Source: UBA6183 sp943372215 | GTDB lineage: Bacteria > Bacteroidota > Bacteroidia > UKL13-3 | Assembly (NCBI GenBank): GCA_943372215.1 | Contig: CALRXU020000001.1 | Span: forward strand, 62,001-126,000 | Direction of reading: 5' to 3' | Length of the DNA: 64,000 nucleotides | In this document: one piece after another, positions 28,314-36,884 of the stretch | Layout of the letters: each line of letters begins with the position of its first letter | Numbering within the stretch: the first letter of the stretch is position 1 | Notes under the pieces: generated by a model | The model's database searches: none | What the model saw: only the letters and a program-made list of their open reading frames with translations | Told to the model about the DNA's origin: nothing | Made by a program: the position numbers and the translations under genes

Positions 28314-28330
28314 CTTACAATTGTACTGAT

Positions 28331-28834
28331 ATGAATGAAAAAACCCAAATCCTAAACGACTCGCAGGTAAAGCAAATTCTTAAACGACTCGCTTATCAGG
28401 TATATGAAAGTAATTTTAATGAAAAAGAACTAGTTATTGCTGGAATTGAAGGTCGCGGGGTAAAGGTTGCCGCATTGTTGTGTGAGCAATTAACTGAAAT
28501 TAGCAAGTTAAAACTCCACACCACTGATATTGTGATGGACAAAAGTAATCCCGCTGATAAGCAAATTGTGTTGAGTAATACAAAACTAAAGACTACTGAT
28601 AAAGTGGTGATTGTAGTTGACGATGTATTGAATACCGGTAAAACATTGCTTTACTCCCTTATTCCGCTTGTGGCCCAAAAAGCTCGAAAAATACAAACGT
28701 TGGTATTGGTAGATCGAAATCACAAAACTTTTCCTGTTGCCGCTAACTATATCGGAACACAATTGAGCACCACTTTGCAAGAGCACATTGAAGTTAAAAT
28801 AACCCAAAATAAAATTAACGTATTTCTTAAATAA
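28331..28834 (+). CDS. PyrR-like phosphoribosyltransferase
   Basis: A 167-residue type I phosphoribosyltransferase. The PRPP-binding loop is VVIVVDDVLNTGKT (acidic pair plus TGKT), preceded by a GIEGRGVKVA loop and followed by LVLVDRNHKTFPVAANYIG, which resembles the PyrR/uracil PRTase C-terminal segment LVDRGHRELP. It may salvage uracil or regulate pyrimidine genes, but no pyr gene is near, so the substrate is inferred. Convergent with the HU gene, with a terminator between. Confidence 0.85.
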   Translation: MNEKTQILNDSQVKQILKRLAYQVYESNFNEKELVIAGIEGRGVKVAALLCEQLTEISKLKLHTTDIVMDKSNPADKQIVLSNTKLKTTDKVVIVVDDVLNTGKTLLYSLIPLVAQKARKIQTLVLVDRNHKTFPVAANYIGTQLSTTLQEHIEVKITQNKINVFLK

Positions 28835-28874
28835 TCATCAGATGCTTCAAGCAGTATAAAATACTGCGCATAAA

Positions 28875-28904
28875 AAAATCCCATTCATTGCTGAATGGGA
28901 TTTT
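28875..28904. terminator. Bidirectional terminator between the PyrR-like and HU genes
   Basis: A 13-bp stem (aaaatcccattca / tgaatgggatttt) has a TTGC loop and A/T tails on both sides, suiting the convergent genes that end at 28834 and 28926. Confidence 0.9.
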
Positions 28905-28925
28905 AATTTTTTGCTCAAGTAATAA

Positions 28926-29198
28926 TTACTTGATTTTGCCTTGTAAGCCAGCACCTGCTTTGAATTTAACAACCTTTTTTGCAGGGATGTTAATTTCTTT
29001 ACCAGTTTGAGGATTGCGACCTTTACGAGCAGCACGTTTAGTTACTGAAAAAGTACCAAAACCTACTAGTATAAGTTTGTCTCCTTTTTTCAATGCGCTT
29101 TGTGTAGCAGCCATAAAAGAATCTAAAGCAGCAGCAGCTTGAACTTTAGTTAACTTCGCATCATTTGCGATTTTGTCGATTAAATCTGACTTGTTCAT
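28926..29198 (-). CDS. HU-family DNA-binding protein
   Basis: A 90-residue histone-like protein that bends and compacts DNA. MNKSDLIDKIANDA opens it, the beta-arm is RKGRNPQTGKEINIPAKKVV with the DNA-intercalating Pro, and VKFKAGAGL closes the family core. The length is standard. A good -7 box lies upstream and a strong bidirectional terminator downstream. Whether it is the main HU or one of several paralogues cannot be told from here. Confidence 0.96.
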   Translation of the reverse strand: MNKSDLIDKIANDAKLTKVQAAAALDSFMAATQSALKKGDKLILVGFGTFSVTKRAARKGRNPQTGKEINIPAKKVVKFKAGAGLQGKIK

Positions 29199-29238
29199 AG
29201 TTGGTAAATTATTTAAAGTGTTTTGTTATTTACACTAA

Positions 29239-29246
29239 CAAACTTA
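29239..29246 (-). promoter_or_regulatory. -7 box of the HU gene
   Basis: It reads TAAGTTTG on the minus strand, an exact TAnnTTTG match about 40 bases upstream of the ATG at 29198. A TTG sits 19 bases further upstream at the -33 position. Confidence 0.6.
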
Positions 29247-29351
29247 GTAACAAACATGAATAAAACAAGTGTGCTACAAGGTTTTTTGCTTTTTTTTTGC
29301 AATTAGATTTTCACAGGTTTTCAACAAACATGGGCTTTTGCGGCTATTTGC

Positions 29352-29876
29352 TCAAAAATCAGCCACCTGCTTGTATGCCTCAACCACTGAATTAGCAAGG
29401 GTTCTAGCCTCTTTCACTGGCATATCAACCACCATCTTGCTTTGCATGTAAAATCCACTTCTAAGTTCAAGGGTTTTATGAATAAACGCCTTGGTTTGCT
29501 CTTGATTAAGGCCGTTAAGCAATGGCCTAGGGCTTTTTGCTTGCATTAATCGGTTATAAATAAATGCCTCACTTGCCCTGAGATACAGTGTAAATCCATG
29601 TTTATTCATGAAATCCATGTTATTATGGTAACATGGTAATCCCCCGCCTGTAGCAATAACAGCCTTTTTCCTTTGGTCTATGCTTCGTAAAACATTGGCT
29701 TCTAAATCCCTAAAATATGTCTCCCCTTCATTTTCAAAAATTGCAGCAATACTTTTATTGGCAATTTGTTCAACCAACATATCAGTATCCATAAAGGGCA
29801 ATTGAAGCGTGTTTGCAACTTGTTTACCAAACGTGGTTTTGCCAACACCCATAAATCCCGTAACATAAAGATGCAT
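29352..29876 (-). CDS. aroK: Shikimate kinase
   Basis: A 174-residue P-loop kinase that phosphorylates shikimate in aromatic amino-acid synthesis. The P-loop GFMGVGKTT is at residues 7-15; the acidic DTDMLVEQ, the GGGLP shikimate-binding motif and the lid RPLL follow. Length is typical. It starts 31 bases after the stop of the DoxX-family gene on the same strand. Confidence 0.95.
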   Translation of the reverse strand: MHLYVTGFMGVGKTTFGKQVANTLQLPFMDTDMLVEQIANKSIAAIFENEGETYFRDLEANVLRSIDQRKKAVIATGGGLPCYHNNMDFMNKHGFTLYLRASEAFIYNRLMQAKSPRPLLNGLNQEQTKAFIHKTLELRSGFYMQSKMVVDMPVKEARTLANSVVEAYKQVADF

Positions 29877-29907
29877 AAAAGGGTATTGCTTAGCTGTTTA
29901 AAATGTA

Positions 29908-31053
29908 TTATTTTCTTATGCCTCTTGGTCCAACTTTTCCCTCCATGTACAACTTTACCTTATCAAAAGTTGGTATACCATAAGCACTCCATTTTTTAAT
30001 TACCACATTATCCTTCAACAGCAATAATCCAGGGTTGCTTCTTACCATTGATTTTAATGGGGTCGCATCCATGTTAAAATAATCAAATGCAAGTTGGTTT
30101 TCATGACGGTAAGGCTCAACCTCTGCTAAACTGGTATTGGTTAACGCCCAAAACGGAATACCAGCCTGTTTGCACATTAACGCAAGGTTTGATAATGAAA
30201 TTTCTGTTCCTTTTCTTGACTTCTTCACATCAGTTTGCACCAATATCATCTTAAAGCCTTTTTGGTTTAATAAGCTATCGGTAAAATCAACACCAACGGC
30301 ATCAAACAATTTAAAATCATGGATTGGGGCCTTATCTCCTTCAACAATAAGCTTGTCTTTTCTATCAATAAATTTATAAGTATCATCAACCACACCAATA
30401 TCGTTCATGCCTAATTCAAGTTGTTTTCCGTCTTTTTCATAAATAAAAATCATGGCAATTGAATCCTTTTTGGCATTTGGAGGTAGCGTCATTTGTTCCT
30501 TAATATCGTTTCCAACCTTATACGGTAAAAAGTCAATTTTGGGCAAAAACATATAGGTATTAAATGTAAAAAATGTAGTAACCAGTAAGGCTACACCCAT
30601 TGCAATGCCAGTTACTGTTTTGTTAAATATCGGAGCAATATAAAACTGCCCAAAAAACATAATTCCAATAAGAATGAGCAGAACCACATCCTTCATAAAC
30701 GACTCAAAAGGCTTAAGCTTAATAGCATCACCAAAACAACCACAATCGGTAACCTTATTTGTAATTGCGCTGTAGCCTGTTAACAATGTAAAAAACACAA
30801 TCATTAATAACAGTAACCACATATTAGGCGCAGTATATGCACCTAACAACAACGCAACGCCTACCATAATTTCAAATATGCATATAAACATTGCCAGCCC
30901 TACCGCATAGTCAACAAAAAAATGCATGTTAAAAATTTCAAAATATTCAACAAGTTTATAACTGAAACCAATGGTGTCGTTGGCTTTAATAAATCCTGAA
31001 AGGATAAATAAAACGCCAACTAAAACTCTGCTTATTTGGGTAATTAATTTCAT
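29908..31053 (-). CDS. DoxX/MauE-type membrane protein with C-terminal thioredoxin-like domain (BT_3928 type)
   Basis: A 381-residue protein. The first half has four to five membrane helices and a DoxX/MauE-like signature (RVLVGVLFILSGFIKANDT, then CGCFGDAIKL after TDCG). The second half (about residue 235 on) looks like a thioredoxin fold (KGFKMILVQTDVKK, GIPFWALTN, SNPGLLLLKDNVVIKKW) but has no CxxC pair, so a redox-active thioredoxin site is absent. The fusion is common in the phylum, where the function is unknown. It sits 31 bases upstream of aroK. Confidence 0.85.
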   Translation of the reverse strand: MKLITQISRVLVGVLFILSGFIKANDTIGFSYKLVEYFEIFNMHFFVDYAVGLAMFICIFEIMVGVALLLGAYTAPNMWLLLLMIVFFTLLTGYSAITNKVTDCGCFGDAIKLKPFESFMKDVVLLILIGIMFFGQFYIAPIFNKTVTGIAMGVALLVTTFFTFNTYMFLPKIDFLPYKVGNDIKEQMTLPPNAKKDSIAMIFIYEKDGKQLELGMNDIGVVDDTYKFIDRKDKLIVEGDKAPIHDFKLFDAVGVDFTDSLLNQKGFKMILVQTDVKKSRKGTEISLSNLALMCKQAGIPFWALTNTSLAEVEPYRHENQLAFDYFNMDATPLKSMVRSNPGLLLLKDNVVIKKWSAYGIPTFDKVKLYMEGKVGPRGIRK

Positions 31054-31161
31054 ACGGATTAATCTTAATTGTGGTTTAACTTTGGTTCAAAATTATTGAA
31101 ATGGTTTACATTTATAGATAATGACTTGTTAATGTTTTATCAATATGCAGTGCCACGGGGT

Positions 31162-31761
31162 TTATTTAGTAAGGTGAATGAGCGCAAAAACACTGTAATT
31201 AATCATATCCTGCAAGTTTGCATCTACCCCTTCACTCATTATGGTAACCCCATCTTTTTGTTGTATTTGTCTTATTCTCAACAACCGCATTAAAATCATA
31301 TCAGTAAATGTACTTACCAACATATTTCGCCATGCTTCTCCATAGTCGTGGTTTTTCTGCATCATCAACGCTTTTGTTAAATCTACGTGCTTATCATACA
31401 AATGGGTAAGCTCTGTCAAATCAATTTCAAGCCTATCATCGTCTTTTAGTTCCAATTGAATTAACCCAATTACACAGTAATTGATAATACCCATAAATTC
31501 ACTTTCAACCCCTTCATTCACTTTCATACTACCTTTTTCTTCAATGGTACGAATGCGTTGGGCTTTAATAAAAATCTGGTCGGCTATTGAACTTAAACGC
31601 ATTACTCTCCAAGAAGTTCCGTAGTCCTTGCTCTTATTTAAAAATATATGACGACATTGGCCGATGACATCATCGTATTGCGTAGCTGTTTGATTAATCA
31701 AAATGGTGCTGTTTATTTGTAAAGCACACAAAAATAATGGAGCATACCAAATTTCAAGCAC
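31162..31761 (-). CDS. DUF1599 protein
   Basis: A 199-residue protein with two copies of the DUF1599 motif: KSKDYGTSWRVMR and KNHDYGEAWRNML, each followed by a helix rich in acidic residues (GIINYCVIGLIQL, DMINYSVFALIHL). The family is linked with nucleotide-modification enzymes; no reaction is established. The ATG at 31761 gives an odd N-terminus that overlaps the folP start by 25 bases. A TTG at 31701, just before the conserved QYDDVI, would avoid the overlap and is a plausible true start. Confidence 0.82.
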   Translation of the reverse strand: MLEIWYAPLFLCALQINSTILINQTATQYDDVIGQCRHIFLNKSKDYGTSWRVMRLSSIADQIFIKAQRIRTIEEKGSMKVNEGVESEFMGIINYCVIGLIQLELKDDDRLEIDLTELTHLYDKHVDLTKALMMQKNHDYGEAWRNMLVSTFTDMILMRLLRIRQIQQKDGVTIMSEGVDANLQDMINYSVFALIHLTK

Positions 31762-32603
31762 TAAATAAAAAATTATCCCTTAATTGTAATGGACAAGTGG
31801 TTTTATTAAATCAACCGCTTGTTATGGGTATTGTAAACACTACACCTGATAGTTTTTTTGCGCATAGCAGAAAACAAGGCCTTGATGATGCACTTAAACA
31901 GGCTGAGCAAATGCTTGCAGGTGGTGCCACCTTTATTGATATTGGAGGTTATAGCTCCAGACCTGGCGCGGATGATGTTTCTGAAGAAGAGGAGATCAAA
32001 CGGGTAATTCCCGTTATTGAGCATTTGCACAAACACTTAAACCAGGTGCTAATCTCTATTGATACGTTTAGGGCATCCATTGCCAAAATGGGGGTTGAAG
32101 CTGGTGCTTGTATGGTAAATGACATTAGCAGTGGCGATGCAGACGACCAAATGATGCAAACTGTGGCCTCCCTTAATGTACCTTATATTATGATGCACAA
32201 ACAAGGGGCGCCCAAAACCATGCAACAGCGCCCTTCTTATGAAAACGTTACCCGTGATGTATTAAAATATTTTAATGAAAAAATAAGTTTAGCCAAACAA
32301 GCTGGAATAACTGACTTGATTATTGACCCAGGATTTGGCTTTGGCAAAACGTTAGCTCATAATTATCAATTACTTAGAGAATTAGACCATTTTAACATTG
32401 CCAGACTCCCAATATTGGTTGGTGTTTCACGCAAGAAGATGATTCAATCCGTTGCCAATGTGGATATTACACACGCTTTAAATGGCACCTCGGTGGCAAA
32501 TACCATTGCTTTGTTAAACGGGGCAAATATTTTGCGCGTGCATGATGTAAAAGAAGCCGTTGAATGTATTAACATTGTAAAAGCTACTTATGGAAATATT
32601 TAA
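31737..32603 (+). CDS. folP: Dihydropteroate synthase
   Basis: A 288-residue enzyme joining 6-hydroxymethyl-dihydropterin pyrophosphate and p-aminobenzoate in folate synthesis. Conserved VMGIVNTTPDSF, DIGGYSSRPGA and VGVSRKKMI (sulfonamide-target loops) are intact. The next gene, cdaA, overlaps it by 14 bases, so the two are translationally coupled. The N-terminal 25 codons overlap the divergent DUF1599 frame. Confidence 0.96.
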   Translation: MEHTKFQALNKKLSLNCNGQVVLLNQPLVMGIVNTTPDSFFAHSRKQGLDDALKQAEQMLAGGATFIDIGGYSSRPGADDVSEEEEIKRVIPVIEHLHKHLNQVLISIDTFRASIAKMGVEAGACMVNDISSGDADDQMMQTVASLNVPYIMMHKQGAPKTMQQRPSYENVTRDVLKYFNEKISLAKQAGITDLIIDPGFGFGKTLAHNYQLLRELDHFNIARLPILVGVSRKKMIQSVANVDITHALNGTSVANTIALLNGANILRVHDVKEAVECINIVKATYGNI

Positions 32604-33408
32604 CTTCACCCATTTTAAGCTTACCCTGGTAAATGTAATTGATTTCGCATTACTGGCTTTTGTGATTTATCAGCTATACCGCATATTACGTGGTAGTTTA
32701 GCCTTTAACATGATGGCAGGCTTACTTACCATTTATGTGGGATGGTTAGTGGTGCGCTTTTTTAAAATGCCCTTAATGGAAACCTTACTTGGTGAATTTA
32801 CCAAAGTAGGTTTTTTGGCTATTCTCATTGTTTTTCAACAAGAAATCAGAAAATTTCTGTTGCTTATTGGTAGAGGTGCTTTAACCAGTGAAAACCAGTC
32901 TGTGCTTCGTTTTTTACCTTGGAATTGGAAAGTAGAAAACAAATTTAACACCAATTATGATGAAATTGTAGATGCTTGTGAAATGCTTTCAGCCACTTTT
33001 ACCGGAGCCTTAATTGTTTTCCCCAAAACAAGCGAAATGAAGTTTATTGGCGCCAGTGGAGAGGTGCTTGATGCTTTTATCTCTAAAAAACTACTACTCA
33101 GCATTTTTAATAAATCAAGCCCTTTGCACGATGGTGCAGTGATAATAGCCAATGGCAAAATTAAGGCGGCCAATGCCGTATTGCCCATTAGCGACAACCC
33201 TGAATATCAAAACAAATATGGGTTACGACATCTTTCTGCGCTGGGCATTACAGAACAAACAGATGCTATTGCATTAATAGTAAGTGAGGAAAAAGGCACC
33301 ATTGCCCTGGCTAGAGGAGGTAAAATTACTGAAAACATGACCAAGCAAGAAGTCATTGACATCCTTACCAAAGAGTTTAGTAACGACTACCTTACAAAAA
33401 AGCAATAA
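32590..33408 (+). CDS. cdaA: Diadenylate cyclase CdaA
   Basis: A 272-residue membrane enzyme that makes cyclic di-AMP from two ATP. Three hydrophobic helices (about 15-90) precede a DAC domain with LHDGAVII (Asp181-Gly-Ala183). The second active-site motif, normally RHR, reads RHL here (213-215, RHLSALGI). The domain ends in EEKGTIALARGGKI. Following folP in one operon is frequent in the phylum. The gene converges with the next with a single base between the stop codons. Confidence 0.94.
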   Translation: MEIFNFTHFKLTLVNVIDFALLAFVIYQLYRILRGSLAFNMMAGLLTIYVGWLVVRFFKMPLMETLLGEFTKVGFLAILIVFQQEIRKFLLLIGRGALTSENQSVLRFLPWNWKVENKFNTNYDEIVDACEMLSATFTGALIVFPKTSEMKFIGASGEVLDAFISKKLLLSIFNKSSPLHDGAVIIANGKIKAANAVLPISDNPEYQNKYGLRHLSALGITEQTDAIALIVSEEKGTIALARGGKITENMTKQEVIDILTKEFSNDYLTKKQ

Positions 33409-33409
33409 A

Positions 33410-33934
33410 CTAAGGATTTGATTGTTTCTCTTGGGCTCTTCTGATTATTTCCGCTGGATCAATGCCGATATTTTTAATGGCCAATTCCGCATCTTCCTTT
33501 AATTCACTTTGGGGGTAACGTTCAATAAAACGCTCATACCTTACTTTAGCTTTCTCTATATCTTTCAAACTATTTTCATACACATATGCACTTAAAAAGA
33601 AGGCTTCTTCTGCGTAATGGTTTTTAGGATATGTATTGCAAATGCGCTCAAAAATGGCTATTGACTCCTGATGAATCGCCATGTCGTTTTTCTCTGATGC
33701 CAAAACACTCATGCGCTGCCCTGCTTTAAACAAAAACTCTGGGGCTTTTTCATCATCGGGATATTTATCAGCAAAATCAATGTAGGCATCTTTTAGTTTA
33801 GCCGAATTCTCTATGGTAAAACTGGTGTCTTGTGCTTCCAGTGTATCAATAACTTGTAACGCCTTTTCTTTGGGTGATTGGCAAGCAATAATTCCTATAA
33901 AAAATAATCCAGTTAAGAGTAAGTGGTTCTTCAT
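33410..33934 (-). CDS. BamD/YfiO-like tetratricopeptide lipoprotein
   Basis: A 174-residue lipoprotein (lipobox IIAC, Cys18) with TPR-like helical repeats (PDDEKAPEFLFKAG, PKNHYAEEAFFLSAYVYEN, KAKVRYERFIERYPQSEL), the hallmark of BamD-type outer-membrane assembly lipoproteins. Shorter than a typical BamD (about 245 residues), so a BamD role is uncertain. The stop is 1 base from cdaA's, convergent. It is 27 bases downstream of the CoA-binding protein gene, likely the same operon. Confidence 0.8.
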   Translation of the reverse strand: MKNHLLLTGLFFIGIIACQSPKEKALQVIDTLEAQDTSFTIENSAKLKDAYIDFADKYPDDEKAPEFLFKAGQRMSVLASEKNDMAIHQESIAIFERICNTYPKNHYAEEAFFLSAYVYENSLKDIEKAKVRYERFIERYPQSELKEDAELAIKNIGIDPAEIIRRAQEKQSNP

Positions 33935-33961
33935 GTTATATTTTGAATAATAGTTGTTGTA

Positions 33962-34321
33962 TCAATATTGTCCTGTTCTGAGCAACACCAAGGTGCAAGC
34001 AATAACAGGCTCAATGCCATTGCGTTCCAGCAAATTCTCCAGCACAAGGTTTTCCGTTCCAGGATTAAAAATTACCCGTTTGGGTTTCAAGCCCACCAAG
34101 TAATCAAAATAATCACTTTGATTATGGGGACCAAGGTATAAGGTAACCGTATCAAATTCTTCTTTTGGAAGATCATTTACAATTTTGAGGTTACCAATGT
34201 ATCCTTTTTTTATGCCAAAAGGCACTACCGGATGCCCATACTCTTTGAGCATAACGGTTGCTTTATAAGCGTATTTATCTGCATTAGGTGCAGCTCCCAA
34301 TACCAATGTTTTTTTAGGCAT
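33962..34321 (-). CDS. CoA-binding domain protein
   Basis: A 119-residue single-domain protein of the CoA-binding (YccU-like) family. The Rossmann start LVLGAAPNADKYAYKA, the GHPVVPFGIKKG loop and the ending VIACTLVLLRTGQY are typical. I chose the ATG at 34321 (MPKKTL); a longer frame from 34369 adds an unrelated stretch. Function unknown. Confidence 0.88.
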   Translation of the reverse strand: MPKKTLVLGAAPNADKYAYKATVMLKEYGHPVVPFGIKKGYIGNLKIVNDLPKEEFDTVTLYLGPHNQSDYFDYLVGLKPKRVIFNPGTENLVLENLLERNGIEPVIACTLVLLRTGQY

Positions 34322-34430
34322 GTGCTTAATTTGGTGCGAAATTAGTACTTTATTTTCATCTGTATCCAATAAAAATAGCCCAGTTTTTTATTAACAGCTT
34401 GGTTAATTAAAAAGGCATCATAGTTTTTGT

Positions 34431-34438
34431 TATTTTCG
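34431..34438 (+). promoter_or_regulatory. Possible -7 box of pheT (variant TAnnTTCG)
   Basis: TATTTTCG resembles the -7 box except for a C at position 7. It is about 48 bases upstream of the pheT ATG. A similar TATCTTCG precedes prfB at 59155-59162. Confidence 0.3.
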
Positions 34439-34486
34439 CCAACAAAACAACGGGTGTTTTTAACCCTTTTAAGCACAACATATTAC

Positions 34487-36883
34487 ATGAAAATATCTTA
34501 TAACTGGCTGAACAGCATAATAAAAACTGATTTATCACCTGAGAAAATTGATGAATTGCTAACAGGAACGGGACTTGAAGTTGAAAGCATTGAACCATTT
34601 AATAGCATAAAAGGTGGATTGGCAGGAATTATAGTTGGGAAAGTGGTTACTTGTGCCAAACACCCCAACGCAGATAAGCTTAGCGTAATGACTGTTGATA
34701 TTGGCAAACCTGAATTGTTGTCTATTGTTTGCGGTGCACCCAATGTTGCTGCAGGACAAAAAGTGCTGGTTGCTACTGTTGGTTGTACGGTGCATCCATC
34801 AAAAGGTGAACCTTTTGAAATTAAAAAATCGAAAATACGTGGCGAGGTTAGTGAAGGGATGATTTGTGCTGAAGACGAATTGAGTTTAGGGGAAAGCCAC
34901 GAAGGTATTTTGGTTTTGCCTGAAACGGTTGAAATTGGAGCACCAGCCACCCAATACTTTGAAAACTACTGCGACTTTCTGATTGAAATAGGTTTGACGG
35001 CTAACCGTGGTGATGCCGCTTCTCATCTTGGCGTAGCAAGAGATCTAAGGGCTGTAACGAATGCAACTATTGCTTTGTCCACTTATGAACTTCCATTGTC
35101 AGATAAAAATCCAGTAAAAGTAACCGTGCAGGATACAGACTGTTTACGTTACAGCGGCATCAGCATTAGTGGTGTAAAAGTAAAACAATCGCCAGCATGG
35201 CTACAAAATCGCCTTAAAGTAATTGGCATATCACCCATTAACAACATTGTAGATGTAACCAATTATGTGATGCATGAGTTGGGACAACCCTTACATGCCT
35301 TTGATGCGGCTCGTTTGGCAGGCAATGAAGTAGTGGTGAAAAAAGTGAGTGCAGGAACCAAATTCACTACACTAGATAAAACAGAACGCACCTTAAGTGG
35401 TAGCGAATGCATGATATGTGATGGTGAAAAACCTATTGCCATTGGTGGAGTATTTGGCGGATTGTATAGCGGAATAACGGCTGAAACAACTGAACTATTT
35501 ATAGAAAGTGCCACATTTAACGCTGCTTCGGTACGCAAAACCGCTAAATACCATGGTTTAAGTACTGATGCCAGTTTTAGGTACGAAAGGGGCACGGATA
35601 TAGAAATGACCATTAAAGCACTGACCCGAGCAGTTGAATTGATATTGGAAGTGGCTGGTGGTAAAGTAAACAGTGCAGTGGTGGATGTTTATCCAAACCC
35701 ATTAAAACCAGTTCGCGTTCCATTTAACGTTAACAAGTTTCACCAACTAATTGGTCAGGAAATTGCATTGGTAGACATCAAACGTATCTTGTTGGCTTTA
35801 GATTTTAACATTACTGAAGAATCTACTGACCATTTAAATCTTGAAGTGCCTTTGTACCGCACAGATGTAACCAGACAAGCTGATGTTGCCGAGGAAATAT
35901 TGCGCATCTATGGCTTAAACAACATTCAAATTCCAACCAGCGTTACCATATCAGTAACCAACAGTATTGAAAACGAACAATTTGCTTTAAGAAATAAAAT
36001 TGCTGATTATTTAACCGATAACGGCTTTAATGAACTGTTGAATAATAGCATTACCAAAAGCGCATATTATTCTGAAACTGATGTTACACATGCTGTAAAG
36101 TTATTAAACCCTTTGAGCAGTGATTTAGACATGATGCGTAGAACACTTTTGTATAATGGGTTGGAAGTATTGCAATACAACCGCAACCGAAAAACAACAG
36201 ATGTGTTGGCTTACGAGTTTGGCAAAACGTACCATAAATCAGGCACTGGCTACGCTGAACAAACCCATTTATCTCTATTCATTACAGGCAAACAACATGC
36301 AGAAAGTTGGCATGCAAACGCAAAACCAACATCCTATTTTACGTTAAAAGCTGTATTGGAAAACCTGCTTAAAAAGGCTGGTATAAAAAAGTACGACATC
36401 AAACCAACTGAGGAAACTCGTTTTGAATACCATACTACCATTACAGCCCAACAACAACCCTTAATTACATTTGGAGGTGTTGACCACAAAACAAGGCAAC
36501 TGTTTGATTTAACAGATGAGGTTTGGTTTGCCGATATAAATTGGGATGCGCTTTGTAACATCAGTTTAAACACCAATTTAAAGTTACAACCCATATCAGC
36601 CTTCCCTGCGGTGCGTAGAGATTTAGCTTTGGTGCTTGATAAAAAGGTAACCTTTACTGAAATAGAAAAAATTGCCAGAAAAACCGAACAACAATTGCTA
36701 AAAGATATCAATGTGTTTGATGTGTATGAGGGTGATAAGATTGCTTCCGATAAAAAATCGTATGCAATTAGTTTTGTGCTTCAAAACGTAGATAAAACCT
36801 TAACTGAAGAAGAAATTGAGGGAACAATGAATAAATTGATTCAGCAATTGGAAAAAGAATTGGGTGCAACTTTGCGTGCCTGA
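34487..36883 (+). CDS. pheT: Phenylalanine-tRNA ligase beta subunit
   Basis: A 798-residue subunit that, with PheS, charges tRNA-Phe. The ATG at 34487 gives the standard start MKISYNWL; a longer frame from 34427 does not match. Domains in order: EMAP/OB tRNA-binding (about 40-150, VTCAKHPNADKLSV), B3/B4 editing, B5, the catalytic-like core, and the C-terminal FDX-ACB anticodon-binding domain (ISAFPAVRRDLALVLD). Length matches the family. pheS is not adjacent. Convergent with the MFS gene, one base between the stops. Confidence 0.97.
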   Translation: MKISYNWLNSIIKTDLSPEKIDELLTGTGLEVESIEPFNSIKGGLAGIIVGKVVTCAKHPNADKLSVMTVDIGKPELLSIVCGAPNVAAGQKVLVATVGCTVHPSKGEPFEIKKSKIRGEVSEGMICAEDELSLGESHEGILVLPETVEIGAPATQYFENYCDFLIEIGLTANRGDAASHLGVARDLRAVTNATIALSTYELPLSDKNPVKVTVQDTDCLRYSGISISGVKVKQSPAWLQNRLKVIGISPINNIVDVTNYVMHELGQPLHAFDAARLAGNEVVVKKVSAGTKFTTLDKTERTLSGSECMICDGEKPIAIGGVFGGLYSGITAETTELFIESATFNAASVRKTAKYHGLSTDASFRYERGTDIEMTIKALTRAVELILEVAGGKVNSAVVDVYPNPLKPVRVPFNVNKFHQLIGQEIALVDIKRILLALDFNITEESTDHLNLEVPLYRTDVTRQADVAEEILRIYGLNNIQIPTSVTISVTNSIENEQFALRNKIADYLTDNGFNELLNNSITKSAYYSETDVTHAVKLLNPLSSDLDMMRRTLLYNGLEVLQYNRNRKTTDVLAYEFGKTYHKSGTGYAEQTHLSLFITGKQHAESWHANAKPTSYFTLKAVLENLLKKAGIKKYDIKPTEETRFEYHTTITAQQQPLITFGGVDHKTRQLFDLTDEVWFADINWDALCNISLNTNLKLQPISAFPAVRRDLALVLDKKVTFTEIEKIARKTEQQLLKDINVFDVYEGDKIASDKKSYAISFVLQNVDKTLTEEEIEGTMNKLIQQLEKELGATLRA

Positions 36884-36884
36884 T

